Positions 25,030 through 33,698 are shown, counted from the stretch's first letter. The stretch: 64,000 nt of DNA from E44-bin88 sp050123275 (GCA_050123275.1 JASFHK010000006.1:1-64000); one strand, 5' to 3'. Numbers and translations: made by a program. The notes: generated by a model from the letters alone, not told the origin.

Positions 25030-25997
25030 GCCAAGTTCTTCTTGAAGTTGAGGACCTGCGCACCTATTTCTTTACCCGCAAGGGTATGGTTAAGGCTGTC
25101 GACGGTATCAGCTTTCACGTGAACGAGGGCGAGACCTTCGGTATCGTCGGCGAGTCCGGCTGCGGCAAGACGGTCACCGGGCTTTCCATTCTGCGGCTGC
25201 TGCCCGAGCCGGCGGGTCAAATCGTCGGCGGCAAGATTATTCTGGCCGGGGAAAACCTCCTCGACCTGGATAAGAAAAAGATGAGGAGCTATCGCGGCCG
25301 CGTTATTTCGATGATTTTGCAGGACCCGATGACCTCGCTCAACCCGGTCTACACCATCGGCGATCAGATATCCGAAGCCGTGAAGTTGCACCAGGGCCTT
25401 CGTGACGAAAAGGTTAACGAGGAGGTCATTTCGGCGTTGCGCCTGCTCAAGATTCCGTCACCCGAAGTGATTATGAAGGACTATCCCTTCCAGCTCAGCG
25501 GCGGGATGAGGCAGCGGGCGGTGGGTGCCATCGCCATGTCCTGCCATCCCCGCCTGCTCATCGCCGATGAGCCTACTACTGCCCTCGACGCCACCATACA
25601 GGCCCAGTATATCGCCCTGTTCAAGGACGTTCAGAAAAAGACCAATGTCTCCATAATTTTCATCACGCACGATTTCGGCGTGGTGGCTAATATGTGCCAC
25701 CGGGTGGGCGTGATGTACGCCGGCAAAATCGTGGAAACGGCGACGACGCGGGAGATATTCAAGACACCCAAGCACCCCTATACCATCGCCTTGATGAACT
25801 CCGTGCCCCGCCTTGACGAGAAAGGCCAGCGGCTCTATTCGATTAAGGGCCAGCCCCCGTCGTTACTAAAGCTGCCGCCCGGTTGCCGTTTCTACGCTCG
25901 TTGCCCGGTAGCCGAGGATATTTGTAAAAAGGAGATGCCTCCCGAGGTCGAGGTCAACGAGGGGCACTTCGTATCCTGCTGGAAGGTGAAAAAATAG
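25026..25997 (+). CDS. ABC transporter ATPase (DppD/OppD type)
   Basis: The 323-residue ATPase has Walker A GESGCGKT near residue 42, Q-loop MILQDPMTSLNP, signature LSGGMRQR, Walker B LLIADEPTTALD, and H-loop FITHDFGV. The C-terminal oligo_HPY extension has PPGCRFYARCPVAEDIC, with Cys residues that bind an Fe-S cluster in some relatives. It is coupled to the permease gene by an ATGA overlap. Confidence 0.95.
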   Translation: MSQVLLEVEDLRTYFFTRKGMVKAVDGISFHVNEGETFGIVGESGCGKTVTGLSILRLLPEPAGQIVGGKIILAGENLLDLDKKKMRSYRGRVISMILQDPMTSLNPVYTIGDQISEAVKLHQGLRDEKVNEEVISALRLLKIPSPEVIMKDYPFQLSGGMRQRAVGAIAMSCHPRLLIADEPTTALDATIQAQYIALFKDVQKKTNVSIIFITHDFGVVANMCHRVGVMYAGKIVETATTREIFKTPKHPYTIALMNSVPRLDEKGQRLYSIKGQPPSLLKLPPGCRFYARCPVAEDICKKEMPPEVEVNEGHFVSCWKVKK

Positions 25998-26000
25998 CTC

Positions 26001-26984
26001 ATGGCTGACGTCTTACTGGAAGGACGCGACTTGACCAAGCATTACCCGATTCGAAAGGGTATCCTCCAGCGTACCATCGGCTGGGTGAAGGCGGTTGACG
26101 GTATCTCCTTCAGCATAGAACGGGGCAAGACGTTGAGTCTAGTCGGCGAATCGGGCGCCGGTAAGACGACCACCGCCAAGGCGGTGCTACTGCAGGAAAA
26201 GCCGACCTCGGGGACTATCCTCTTTGAGGGGAAGGACCTCGCCCATTTTTCCCGCGCCCAGCTCAAGACGGAATACCGCCCCCGTTTGGGCTCGGTGCAA
26301 CAGAACCCCTGGAGCTCGATGAACCCCAGGATGAGGGTGCGGGATGTCGTCGGCGAGCCGCTGGTGGTTAACACCAGGAAAAGCAAGGAGGAAATCAGGG
26401 AGCGGGTGGTGGAGTTGATGGAGCAGGTGGGGCTAAACCCGGATAACGCCGAGAACTACCCGCACGAGTTCAGCGGGGGGCAACGGCAGCGGATTGCGGT
26501 GGCGCGGGCTATGGCCCTGAACCCCAGCCTGGTCGTGCTCGACGAGCCGGTTTCGGCGCTGGACGTTTCCATCCGGGCTCAAATTATGAACCTGCTCAAA
26601 GACCTGCAGGACCAGTATACCCTCAGCTACCTGGTTATCGCCCATAATCTGGCTACGGTGCGTTATATGAGCCATACCGTGGCCATAATGTACCTGGGGC
26701 AAATCGTGGAATACGGTGAGGCGGAGGAGCTGTTCGGGAACCCGCTGCACCCTTACACGAAGGCGTTGATATCGGCCTCGATGCTGACCCTGCCCGAAGA
26801 CGAGGAAAAAGGCGCCGGGCAAATAATTTTGAGCGGGGAGATGCCCTCGCCGCTGAATCCTCCCCCCGGCTGCCGTTTCCACACGCGCTGCACCGAAGCC
26901 AGGGATATCTGCTCGACGGAGGTGCCCGAGATGAAGCAGGTGGGCAAGCACTGGGTCAAGTGCCATCACTGTAAAGACCGCTAA
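26001..26984 (+). CDS. ABC transporter ATPase (DppF/OppF type)
   Basis: The 327-residue second ATPase has Walker A GESGAGKT, Q-loop SVQQNPWSSMNPRM, signature FSGGQRQR and Walker B LVVLDEPVSALD. Its C-terminal PPGCRFHTRCTEARDIC is the oligo_HPY domain. The start is 3 bases after the DppD-like stop. A 7-bp hairpin lies just after its own stop. It completes a five-part importer (binding protein, two permeases, two ATPases). Confidence 0.95.
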   Translation: MADVLLEGRDLTKHYPIRKGILQRTIGWVKAVDGISFSIERGKTLSLVGESGAGKTTTAKAVLLQEKPTSGTILFEGKDLAHFSRAQLKTEYRPRLGSVQQNPWSSMNPRMRVRDVVGEPLVVNTRKSKEEIRERVVELMEQVGLNPDNAENYPHEFSGGQRQRIAVARAMALNPSLVVLDEPVSALDVSIRAQIMNLLKDLQDQYTLSYLVIAHNLATVRYMSHTVAIMYLGQIVEYGEAEELFGNPLHPYTKALISASMLTLPEDEEKGAGQIILSGEMPSPLNPPPGCRFHTRCTEARDICSTEVPEMKQVGKHWVKCHHCKDR

Positions 26985-26985
26985 C

Positions 26986-27005
26986 CCCGGCTGTCTTTAG
27001 CCGGG
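26986..27005 (+). terminator. Hairpin after the ABC operon
   Basis: CCCGGCT and AGCCGGG form a 7-bp stem with loop GTCTTT directly after the stop codon. The absence of a T-run makes it a weak or factor-assisted terminator, or an mRNA end protector. Confidence 0.4.
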
Positions 27006-27076
27006 CGCGTGATTAACAATCAGGTTTCAGTCATTATACCCGCTTCCGCTTTCACCCCGGGGAAGGAGGGACGAGC

Positions 27077-28048
27077 ATGGGAGAGTTACTGAAGGGCAAG
27101 GTGGCCGTGGTCACCGGCTCGGGGCAGGGCATCGGACGTTCTATCGCCATCGGCATGGCGGCGGAGGGGGCCAGGGTGGTGACCAACAACCGCCGCCGCG
27201 GTTCCACCGGCTACGTTCACCTGAACGAAAAGATTCTCAAGACGATGAGCCCCAAGCAGAAAGAATGGTTGCGCCAGCAGGAAGCGGAGACGGTCGGCGA
27301 CGCCGAGACCACCGCCGCGACCATAAAAGAGGCGGGCGGCGAAGCGGTAGCCTTTTTCGGCGATATCTCCGACTTCGACACGGTTAAAAAACTTATCGAG
27401 ACGGCGGTCGAAAGCTTCGGCAGCATCGATATACTGGCCAACGTGGCCGGCACCTTCGGCTTCAGCAATCTCTGGGAGATGAGCGAGGAGCTCTGGGACA
27501 AGGTAACCCTGACCAAGCCCAAGGGCTATTTCAACTGTATCCGCCACGCCATCCCCTACATGATGAAACAGAAGTGGGGGCGGATACTGAACTGCGCCTC
27601 GCGCGCTTACTTGGGCGACGTTCTCAAACACGCCGAGTACTGCGCCGCCAACGCGGGGGTGGTGGGGTTGACGCGGGCGGTGGCTAAAGAGCTGGCCGGC
27701 TACGGCATAACCTGTAACGCCTTCGCCCCCTTCGCCAGGACGCGCGCCGCCTACGAGCTGGCGGCTTACGATGAAGCCGCTACCGAGGCGGAAAGCCCCT
27801 GGATGGACCGCAAGTTCGCCTTCGCGCTGGAGATGACGCCCAGCCCGGACGACATAGCTCCCTTTCTTAATTACCTCGCCTCCGACGAGGCGGCTAATAT
27901 CAACGGGCGCACCTTTAACGTCGGCGGTTCGATGATTAACCTCTACTCGGAGCCGGACATGGAACGGACACTGGTTAAATACGGCGGCAGGTGGACTATA
28001 GACGAGCTGAGACAGCAGGTGCCCTTCGGGCTGTTACCGCCGGAATAG
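27077..28048 (+). CDS. Short-chain dehydrogenase-like protein with altered active site
   Basis: The 323-residue Rossmann-fold SDR-family protein has cofactor motif TGSGQGIG near residue 14, DISDFDT and LANVAGTFG. The expected YxxxK catalytic pair reads YCAAN: Tyr188 is kept but the Lys position (192) is Asn. An insert at residues 44-75 and a long C-terminal tail (residues 285-323) exceed the usual ~250 residues. It may have lost dehydrogenase activity or use a different proton relay. AGGAGGG precedes the ATG. The cupin gene follows after 37 bases. Confidence 0.82.
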   Translation: MGELLKGKVAVVTGSGQGIGRSIAIGMAAEGARVVTNNRRRGSTGYVHLNEKILKTMSPKQKEWLRQQEAETVGDAETTAATIKEAGGEAVAFFGDISDFDTVKKLIETAVESFGSIDILANVAGTFGFSNLWEMSEELWDKVTLTKPKGYFNCIRHAIPYMMKQKWGRILNCASRAYLGDVLKHAEYCAANAGVVGLTRAVAKELAGYGITCNAFAPFARTRAAYELAAYDEAATEAESPWMDRKFAFALEMTPSPDDIAPFLNYLASDEAANINGRTFNVGGSMINLYSEPDMERTLVKYGGRWTIDELRQQVPFGLLPPE

Positions 28049-28085
28049 GTTTTTTGGTCAACCAAAGGAAAGGAGAGCTTGAAAA

Positions 28086-28526
28086 ATGGCCGCAACGAAA
28101 TACGGGAAGTATATCGTTTACAAGCCCAAGGAGAACATCATCAAGCCCGAGTGGAGTCCCCAGGGGCCGGTACCCGGGCGCGTCGCTTACATCGATAACG
28201 AGGTCGTTGACGGCGCTTTCTATATGGAATGCGTCTGGCTGATGCCCGGCATGAAGCCGCCGCCCGACGTTCCCCTTGAGAAGCTGGGGCCGCAGGCGCA
28301 CACCCACGACTACGACGAAATACTGGGTTTCTTCGGCTCCGATACCGGCGACATGTACGACCTGGGCGGTGAAGCCGTGCTCTGGCTGGGGGATGAAAAA
28401 CACGTTATTAACAAGAGCTGCATGGTCTTTATCCCCAAGGGGCTGCAACACTGCCCGCTCTACTTCAACCGCATCGACAAGCCCATCTTCCACTTCAGCG
28501 TCGGCCCCGGCAAGATGTACTTCTAG
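28086..28526 (+). CDS. Single-domain cupin
   Basis: The 146-residue beta-barrel protein has metal motif 1 AHTHDYDEIL (two His and Glu) and motif 2 IPKGLQHCPL (His), consistent with a mononuclear Fe, Mn or Ni site. The sequence around VWLMPGM and GRVAYIDNE matches the halves of the two bicupins encoded 2.5 kb downstream, so they form one local family. Dioxygenase, isomerase or ligand-sensing roles are all possible. It is co-directional with the SDR-like gene. Confidence 0.82.
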   Translation: MAATKYGKYIVYKPKENIIKPEWSPQGPVPGRVAYIDNEVVDGAFYMECVWLMPGMKPPPDVPLEKLGPQAHTHDYDEILGFFGSDTGDMYDLGGEAVLWLGDEKHVINKSCMVFIPKGLQHCPLYFNRIDKPIFHFSVGPGKMYF

Positions 28527-28545
28527 CCTCTTAAAGCCGCCGGAG

Positions 28546-29931
28546 TCAGGCTTGCGGCGACATCTCCAGGCTCAAACGGTGCTTTTTCCGCAGCTCCCGC
28601 ATCTGGGGGATGAGGAGCAGCACGGTCAGCAGCAGGTTCAAACCGTCGGCGATGGGGAAGGCGAGCCACACCCCTTCCAGTCCCATGAAGTTGGGCAGTA
28701 TGAGCACTATCGGTATCAAAAAGAGGATGGGACGGCCTACCGAGGTAATGAACGATTGCACTGCCTTGCCGATGGACTGGAAGATAATCGAGCCCACCAT
28801 CATCACCCCGATGATAGACAGCGCCAGGAAAATGCGCTTGGCGGCGTAGACGCTGGCGGCGACCAGTTCCGGGTCGTTGGAGAAGATGTGTATGAAGGGT
28901 TCCGGGGTGAAGTAGAGAGCCCCGAAGACGACCAGCCCGCAGGCAAGCGCGGCGCCCATGGCGATTATGATTCCCTTTATGGCGCGGTTATAACGCTTGG
29001 CCCCGTAGTTAAAGCCCAGTATCGGTTGCAGGCCGCCGCCGATAACGATGCCCGGCATGATAGCGAACATCATGATGCGGTGGATGATGCCGAAGGCGGC
29101 GATAGCTATGTCACCCCCGTAGAAAATGAGCATCCGGTTAACGAAGATGGCCGAGATGCTGCCCGCCACCATACGGGAAAAAGAGGCAACGCCGATGGTG
29201 ACGATTTCCTTAAATATTTGCCATTTAAGCGCTAGGTTACGCAGGCGAATCTTGAGGAAGCTTTTGCCCGCGAAGTAATAGCGCAGGAAAAAGGCGACGG
29301 AGATCATCTGGGCCAGCACCGTGGCCAGCGCCGCCCCCTGTATCCCCATCCCCAGCGGTATGATGAATACGGCGTCGAGGATGATGTTGGCGACCGCACC
29401 GGTTATCATGCCTATCATCGGGATGCGGGCGTTGCCCTCCGACCTTATCAGGTTGTTCATGGCCATGGCGAAGGTCATGAAAAACATGCCGAAAATGATG
29501 ATGGTCATGTAGTCGCGGGCGTAGGGGAGTATGGTCTCCGAGGAGCCCATCAGCCGCAACCAGAAGTCGGGTGCCGCCAGGCAGACGACCATCAATGTCA
29601 CCGAGAAGATGATGTTGGCCGTCAGGGCGTTCCCCAGCGTCCGTTCCGCCTTGTCGATGTCCCCGGCACCGATTGACCTCGAAATCAGCGAAGCCCCGCC
29701 CATTCCCGTCATCTCCCCGATGCCTATCGAAATCATCTGGAGAGGGAAAACGATGGAAAGACCGGCGATGCCCATAGAGCCTATGTAGTGGCCGATAAAA
29801 ATGGTGTCCACCACGTTATAGAGCGTCATGACGAACATGCCCAAAAAGGTGGGCATGGACAGCCTGAACAAAAGCCGCCCGATGCGGTGGTCGTCGAGCA
29901 CGTTGTTATTTCTTTGCTTCATTATGGCCAT
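28546..29931 (-). CDS. MATE family efflux transporter
   Basis: The 461-residue membrane protein has about twelve helices in two similar halves. It is a multidrug and toxin extrusion antiporter (Na+ or H+ driven). The first helix pair reads RLLFRLSMPTFLGMFVMTLYNVVDTIFIGHYIG-like sequence, the standard MATE opening, and the second half repeats it (RMVAGSISAIFVNRML). The MarR-like gene is 34 bases upstream on the same strand, so the two form a drug-responsive operon. It converges on the cupin gene. Confidence 0.92.
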   Translation of the reverse strand: MAIMKQRNNNVLDDHRIGRLLFRLSMPTFLGMFVMTLYNVVDTIFIGHYIGSMGIAGLSIVFPLQMISIGIGEMTGMGGASLISRSIGAGDIDKAERTLGNALTANIIFSVTLMVVCLAAPDFWLRLMGSSETILPYARDYMTIIIFGMFFMTFAMAMNNLIRSEGNARIPMIGMITGAVANIILDAVFIIPLGMGIQGAALATVLAQMISVAFFLRYYFAGKSFLKIRLRNLALKWQIFKEIVTIGVASFSRMVAGSISAIFVNRMLIFYGGDIAIAAFGIIHRIMMFAIMPGIVIGGGLQPILGFNYGAKRYNRAIKGIIIAMGAALACGLVVFGALYFTPEPFIHIFSNDPELVAASVYAAKRIFLALSIIGVMMVGSIIFQSIGKAVQSFITSVGRPILFLIPIVLILPNFMGLEGVWLAFPIADGLNLLLTVLLLIPQMRELRKKHRLSLEMSPQA

Positions 29932-29965
29932 AGTGTGTCCTGGGGTAGGGGGGTGTCGGGGAAGT

Positions 29966-30427
29966 CTATTGCAATCGGGACAGTATCTCTCTCAATCTTT
30001 CCAGCGAAGCCGACAGGTCGGCCAGCTCTTCGTTGGTGAGGCCGGAAACGAGATCCTTGGTTGCCTCCCACAGGCAGTCGTCCTGTTCCTCGACGAAGGC
30101 GCGGCCCTTGTCGGTCAGAATGATGTTGGTCACCCGTCGGTCGGCGCTATCGGTTTGCCTCTCCACCATCTCCAGCTCCGCCAGCTTGTCGATAAGGCGG
30201 GTCATCTGGGCGCGGGCTACCATCAGCCTTTCCCCGATTTCGGCGATGTGGAGGGTGCCCTTTTCTTTGAGCAGCCTCAGGATGGCGAAGTGGAGCGGCG
30301 AGACATCCACGTTCATGTTGTCCAGCGCCGTCTTGAGCAGCTTGCGCCGCGTCCCCCTGAAGATAAGCGGGGGCACGGACAGCAGCCCGTCGGCGGCGCG
30401 TTTTATCATCTCTTCTCTCGTTTCCAC
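29966..30427 (-). CDS. MarR family transcriptional regulator
   Basis: The 153-residue winged-helix protein starts at GTG 30427 with AGGAG 9 bases upstream. It has LHFAILRLLKEKGTLHIAEIGERLMVARAQMTRLIDKLAELEMVERQ, the MarR DNA-binding domain (quoted here only as a region near residues 45-90), then the wing with DSADRRVTNIILTDKGR. MarR proteins repress drug-efflux or catabolic operons and release on binding phenolic ligands. It probably controls the MATE gene behind it and, through twin palindromes upstream, possibly the divergent bicupin genes. Confidence 0.9.
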   Translation of the reverse strand: METREEMIKRAADGLLSVPPLIFRGTRRKLLKTALDNMNVDVSPLHFAILRLLKEKGTLHIAEIGERLMVARAQMTRLIDKLAELEMVERQTDSADRRVTNIILTDKGRAFVEEQDDCLWEATKDLVSGLTNEELADLSASLERLREILSRLQ

Positions 30428-30469
30428 GGTCCCTTACTCCTGTTTCCGGCCGGAAAAGTAATTAATCTT

Positions 30470-30500
30470 ATATATAGTATATATTATAAACTAATTTATA
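30470..30500. promoter_or_regulatory. Twin palindromes between marR and the bicupin genes
   Basis: ATATATA-G-TATATAT (30470-30484) is followed directly by TATAAA-CTAA-TTTATA (30485-30500). Both are perfect inverted repeats in an AT-rich island in the divergent promoter region, the usual size and place for MarR operators. Confidence 0.5.
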
Positions 30501-30584
30501 TCAAATGCTCCTGTTTCAGGCGTGGGGGCATCTTGACCGGTGCCCGCGTGCCTGCTATGCTTCCCCTGAAAGGGGGTTCGCAAA

Positions 30585-31556
30585 ATGCCTAAAAAAGAGT
30601 ATGCGCATTTAATCAAGCCGCTGAAGCCCAGGAAAGCGCCGGCCGGGCTTTATGCCGAGCCGCGTTTCTGGATGGAAGGCAAGGACATGGAGGGGTTCGC
30701 CGCCAGCTTTTCCTTCGGCTTTGTCAAAAAGCCGTGCCTTTGTCACCCCCTTGAGGGAGCGCTGGTGCACCCCTATGACGAGTGTCTGGTTTTCGCCGGC
30801 ACCGATAACACCAATATGCTCTATCTGGGTGGGGAGGTGTCAATCCAGCTGGGCGAAGAGGGCGAGGAGCACGTCTTCTACGAGCCATCGGTGGTGCTTA
30901 TCCCCAAAGGTATGCCCCACGGCCCGGTGAACTTCCGGCGGGTGGACAGGCCCATCGCCCATTACACCATCGGCCTCGACCCCGCCTACAAGGCGACGGC
31001 GGTTCCCCAGAAGCCCAAGACTACCGGCGCTAAGTACGGCCATCTCATCAAAAGGCTGATTACCTATATCGACTGGAAGGCTTTCGACGCCCGCAAGCCG
31101 GGTCCGCCTTCTCCCGACGACCCGCTGCTCTACGCCTATATCGCCGACCGTTCCGGCATCCTGCACCCCGCCGAAAACGGCGTGGGCCCCGGTAACGGCG
31201 ACCAGATTGCCTGGCTTTTCGGCAAGGATTTGGAGGGCTTTAACGTCAATTTCACCTGGGGATTCTATTCCCAGTGCGGCAAGTGGCACCGCGGCGGCGA
31301 GGCTCACTATCACCCCGAGGAAGAGATACTGGTTTACGTCGGGCTCGATTCCGACGACCCGAACTACCTGGGTGCGGAATTGGAACTGGGCATGGGCAAA
31401 GACCAGGAGAGGCATGTCTTCAACACGCCCACCGTCGCCATTTGCCCCCAGGGCTTTCCTCACCTCCCTCTCATCACCCGCTGGGTGGATAAGCCCTACG
31501 GCTTTATCGTGGTCTGTCTCAGCGGCGAGCACGCCTCGCCCTGGGTAGAGGCATAA
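30585..31556 (+). CDS. Bicupin protein, copy 1
   Basis: The 323-residue protein contains two cupin domains. The N-terminal half has LVHPYDECLVFAG and LIPKGMPHGP; the C-terminal half has AHYHPEEEILVYVG and ICPQGFPHLP. The second half has a full His/His/Glu plus His metal set, while the first lacks the leading His, so metal is more likely in the C-terminal barrel. No signal peptide is present. AAGGGGG precedes the ATG. The neighbour 38 bases downstream is a close paralogue of the same length. The reaction is unknown. Confidence 0.8.
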   Translation: MPKKEYAHLIKPLKPRKAPAGLYAEPRFWMEGKDMEGFAASFSFGFVKKPCLCHPLEGALVHPYDECLVFAGTDNTNMLYLGGEVSIQLGEEGEEHVFYEPSVVLIPKGMPHGPVNFRRVDRPIAHYTIGLDPAYKATAVPQKPKTTGAKYGHLIKRLITYIDWKAFDARKPGPPSPDDPLLYAYIADRSGILHPAENGVGPGNGDQIAWLFGKDLEGFNVNFTWGFYSQCGKWHRGGEAHYHPEEEILVYVGLDSDDPNYLGAELELGMGKDQERHVFNTPTVAICPQGFPHLPLITRWVDKPYGFIVVCLSGEHASPWVEA

Positions 31557-31594
31557 TTTCAAACCGGGTAACCATTAATCGGAAGGAGCGAAAA

Positions 31595-32566
31595 ATGGCA
31601 ACGAAGAAGCACGCCCATCTGGTAAAACCGTTACTCGTTCAAGACCCGCCCGCCGGCCTCTATGCCGAGCCGCGCTTCTGGATGGAAGGCAAGGACATGG
31701 AGGGTTTCAACGCCAGCTTTTCCTACGGCTTCATCAAGAAACCGGGTAAGATTCATCCCTTGAAGGGGGCGCTGGTTCATCCCTATGACGAATGTCTGGT
31801 CTTCGCCGGCATCGACAACACCGATATCACCTATCTGGGCGCCGAAATTTCGGTGGAGCTGGGAGAGGAACGGGAGGAACATGTCTTCAACGTTCCCTCG
31901 GTGGTCATCGTTCCCAAGGGGGTGCCCCACGGCCCGGTCACGGTGAAAAAGCTGGACAAGCCCATCGTCCACTATCACATCGGGCTGGCGGCGGCTTACA
32001 AGGCCGAAGCGCTGTCCGAAAAGGCGGCCGCCAAAGGCTCCAAATACGCTCACCTGGTCAAGCCGCTGGGGGCCGGCTTCGAGCCGGTGAGGATGTCGAA
32101 GATAGCCAAGGACGAGAAGCTGCGGGCGAAGTTCCAGAAGGAAAACCCCGACATAGAGCTGGATTTCGGCCAGGTGGGGTTGCTGGGGCCGGGTAACGCC
32201 GATTACCTGACCTGGCTCTACGGCAAGGACCTGGAGGGCTTCGAGGTCAACTTCACCTGGGGCTTTTACACCGGCGCCGGTATCTGGCACCGCGGCGGCA
32301 CGGCGCATTACCACCCCGAAGAGGAGATACTGGTCTTCGCCGGGCTCGACCCCAACGACCTCAATTTCCTGGGCTGCGAGCAGGAGCTGGCCATGGGCAA
32401 GGAATACGAGCGACACATCTTCAGCAAGCCCACCGTCGCCGTCTGCCCGTCGGGGTTCTATCACCTGCCGCTGGTTACCCGCTGGACGGATAAGCCTTAT
32501 GCCTTTATCGTCTGCTGCCTTAGCGGCGAGCACGATTCCCCCTGGGTGGACGACGAAGGCGAGTAA
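31595..32566 (+). CDS. Bicupin protein, copy 2
   Basis: This 323-residue paralogue of the preceding gene shares long identical blocks (AGLYAEPRFWMEGKDMEGF near the N-terminus, GALVHPYDECLVFAG). It differs most between residues 145 and 205, the linker. Metal motifs are LVHPYDECLVF/VPKGVPHGP and AHYHPEEEILVFAG/CPSGFYHLP. Tandem duplication with equal length suggests either a heteromer or divergence of substrate. AAGGAG precedes the ATG. An aldo/keto-reductase-like gene follows after about 20 bases with AGGGAGG at its start. Confidence 0.8.
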   Translation: MATKKHAHLVKPLLVQDPPAGLYAEPRFWMEGKDMEGFNASFSYGFIKKPGKIHPLKGALVHPYDECLVFAGIDNTDITYLGAEISVELGEEREEHVFNVPSVVIVPKGVPHGPVTVKKLDKPIVHYHIGLAAAYKAEALSEKAAAKGSKYAHLVKPLGAGFEPVRMSKIAKDEKLRAKFQKENPDIELDFGQVGLLGPGNADYLTWLYGKDLEGFEVNFTWGFYTGAGIWHRGGTAHYHPEEEILVFAGLDPNDLNFLGCEQELAMGKEYERHIFSKPTVAVCPSGFYHLPLVTRWTDKPYAFIVCCLSGEHDSPWVDDEGE

Positions 32567-32587
32567 GCCCGTTAAGGGAGGCCTTAA

Positions 32588-33697
32588 ATAAGGTACCGCA
32601 GTTTCGGTTTATCAGACTGGAAGGTATCGGTATTAGCCTTCGGCGCCGAGGGGTTGCCGGAGACGAATGAGGCGGAGTCTATAGCTATGCTCCGCCACTC
32701 AATTGACCACGGCGTCAACTACCTCGACCTCGGCTGTCCCTACGACCTGGAGCGGCAGCAGCACCTCAACCGCACTGTCGCTAAAGCGCTAAACGGCGGC
32801 TACCGCCGGAAAATAAAGATTGCCGCCAGCTTGCCTGCCTTCCTTATTAATAACTCCGCCGACCTCGACCGTTATTTAGACCGGCAGCTGGAATGGCTGG
32901 AGGCTGACGGCGTCGACTTCTTTCTCTTCGGCGACCTCAACCGCGATAGCTGGCCCAGGTTGCAGGAGATGAAAGCGCTGCAATGGGCGGAAAAGGCGGC
33001 GGCGGTGGGGCGCGTCGGCAATTTAGGCTTTTCCTTTCACGATCACTTTCAGGTCCTCAGGGGCATACTGGCCGACTACGATAACTGGGCGCTGGCGCAG
33101 TTCCGCTACAGCTTTATGGACATCGATCACCAGCCCGGCGTCAGCGGCCTGAGATACGCCGCCGATAGAGGGCTGGCGGTAGTTGCCGCCGAGCCGTTAC
33201 GGGGAGGGCGTTTAACCAAAGAGCCCCCGCCGTCAGTAGTCGAAGTATGGGCGGCGGCTCCCCAAAAGCGCCCGCTGGCGGAGTGGGGGTTACGCTGGGT
33301 CTGGAACCACCCCGAGGTGTCCACCGCCGTTGTCGCCATGAGCACGATGGCGCAGGTGAAAGAATGCATCGCTTTTGCCGGTGACGCCGAAGCCGACAGC
33401 CTCACCGTGGCCGAGGAGGTGCTCGTCAGCCGGGTCCGGGACGCCTACCGTCAGCTAAAGCCCATACCCTGTACCACCTGCCGTGGCTGCATGCCCTGCC
33501 CACGGAGCGTTGACGTGCCTCGCCTCTTCGAGATTTATAACGACGCCGTCATCTACGGCGACATGGAAACGGCGCGGGCTATCTACCGGCAGGAAAAGCA
33601 CGACATCACCAGCTGCGATAAATGCGGGGTCTGTGTCTGCGGGCGGGAAATCCCCATCACCGACTGGCTCGATAAGATAGCCGTAGAACTGGGGTGA
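32588..33697 (+). CDS. Aldo/keto-reductase-like protein with C-terminal Fe-S domain, AUA start
   Basis: The first canonical start in frame (TTG, 32654) would remove the family's opening strand. Upstream codons give RYRSFGLSDWKVSVLAFG, the classic AKR beginning, from ATA at 32588, directly after a stop and 5-6 bases after AGGGAGG. With ATA start it has 369 residues. The TIM barrel keeps Asp47 and Tyr52 but has Ser81 where the catalytic Lys and Gly115 where the His should be. The C-terminus has CTTCRGCMPCP and CDKCGVCVCG, two 4Fe-4S-type motifs, the second with shortened spacing. It is probably an electron-transfer or sensing protein, not a reductase. Confidence 0.75.
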   Translation: MRYRSFGLSDWKVSVLAFGAEGLPETNEAESIAMLRHSIDHGVNYLDLGCPYDLERQQHLNRTVAKALNGGYRRKIKIAASLPAFLINNSADLDRYLDRQLEWLEADGVDFFLFGDLNRDSWPRLQEMKALQWAEKAAAVGRVGNLGFSFHDHFQVLRGILADYDNWALAQFRYSFMDIDHQPGVSGLRYAADRGLAVVAAEPLRGGRLTKEPPPSVVEVWAAAPQKRPLAEWGLRWVWNHPEVSTAVVAMSTMAQVKECIAFAGDAEADSLTVAEEVLVSRVRDAYRQLKPIPCTTCRGCMPCPRSVDVPRLFEIYNDAVIYGDMETARAIYRQEKHDITSCDKCGVCVCGREIPITDWLDKIAVELG

Positions 33698-33698
33698 T

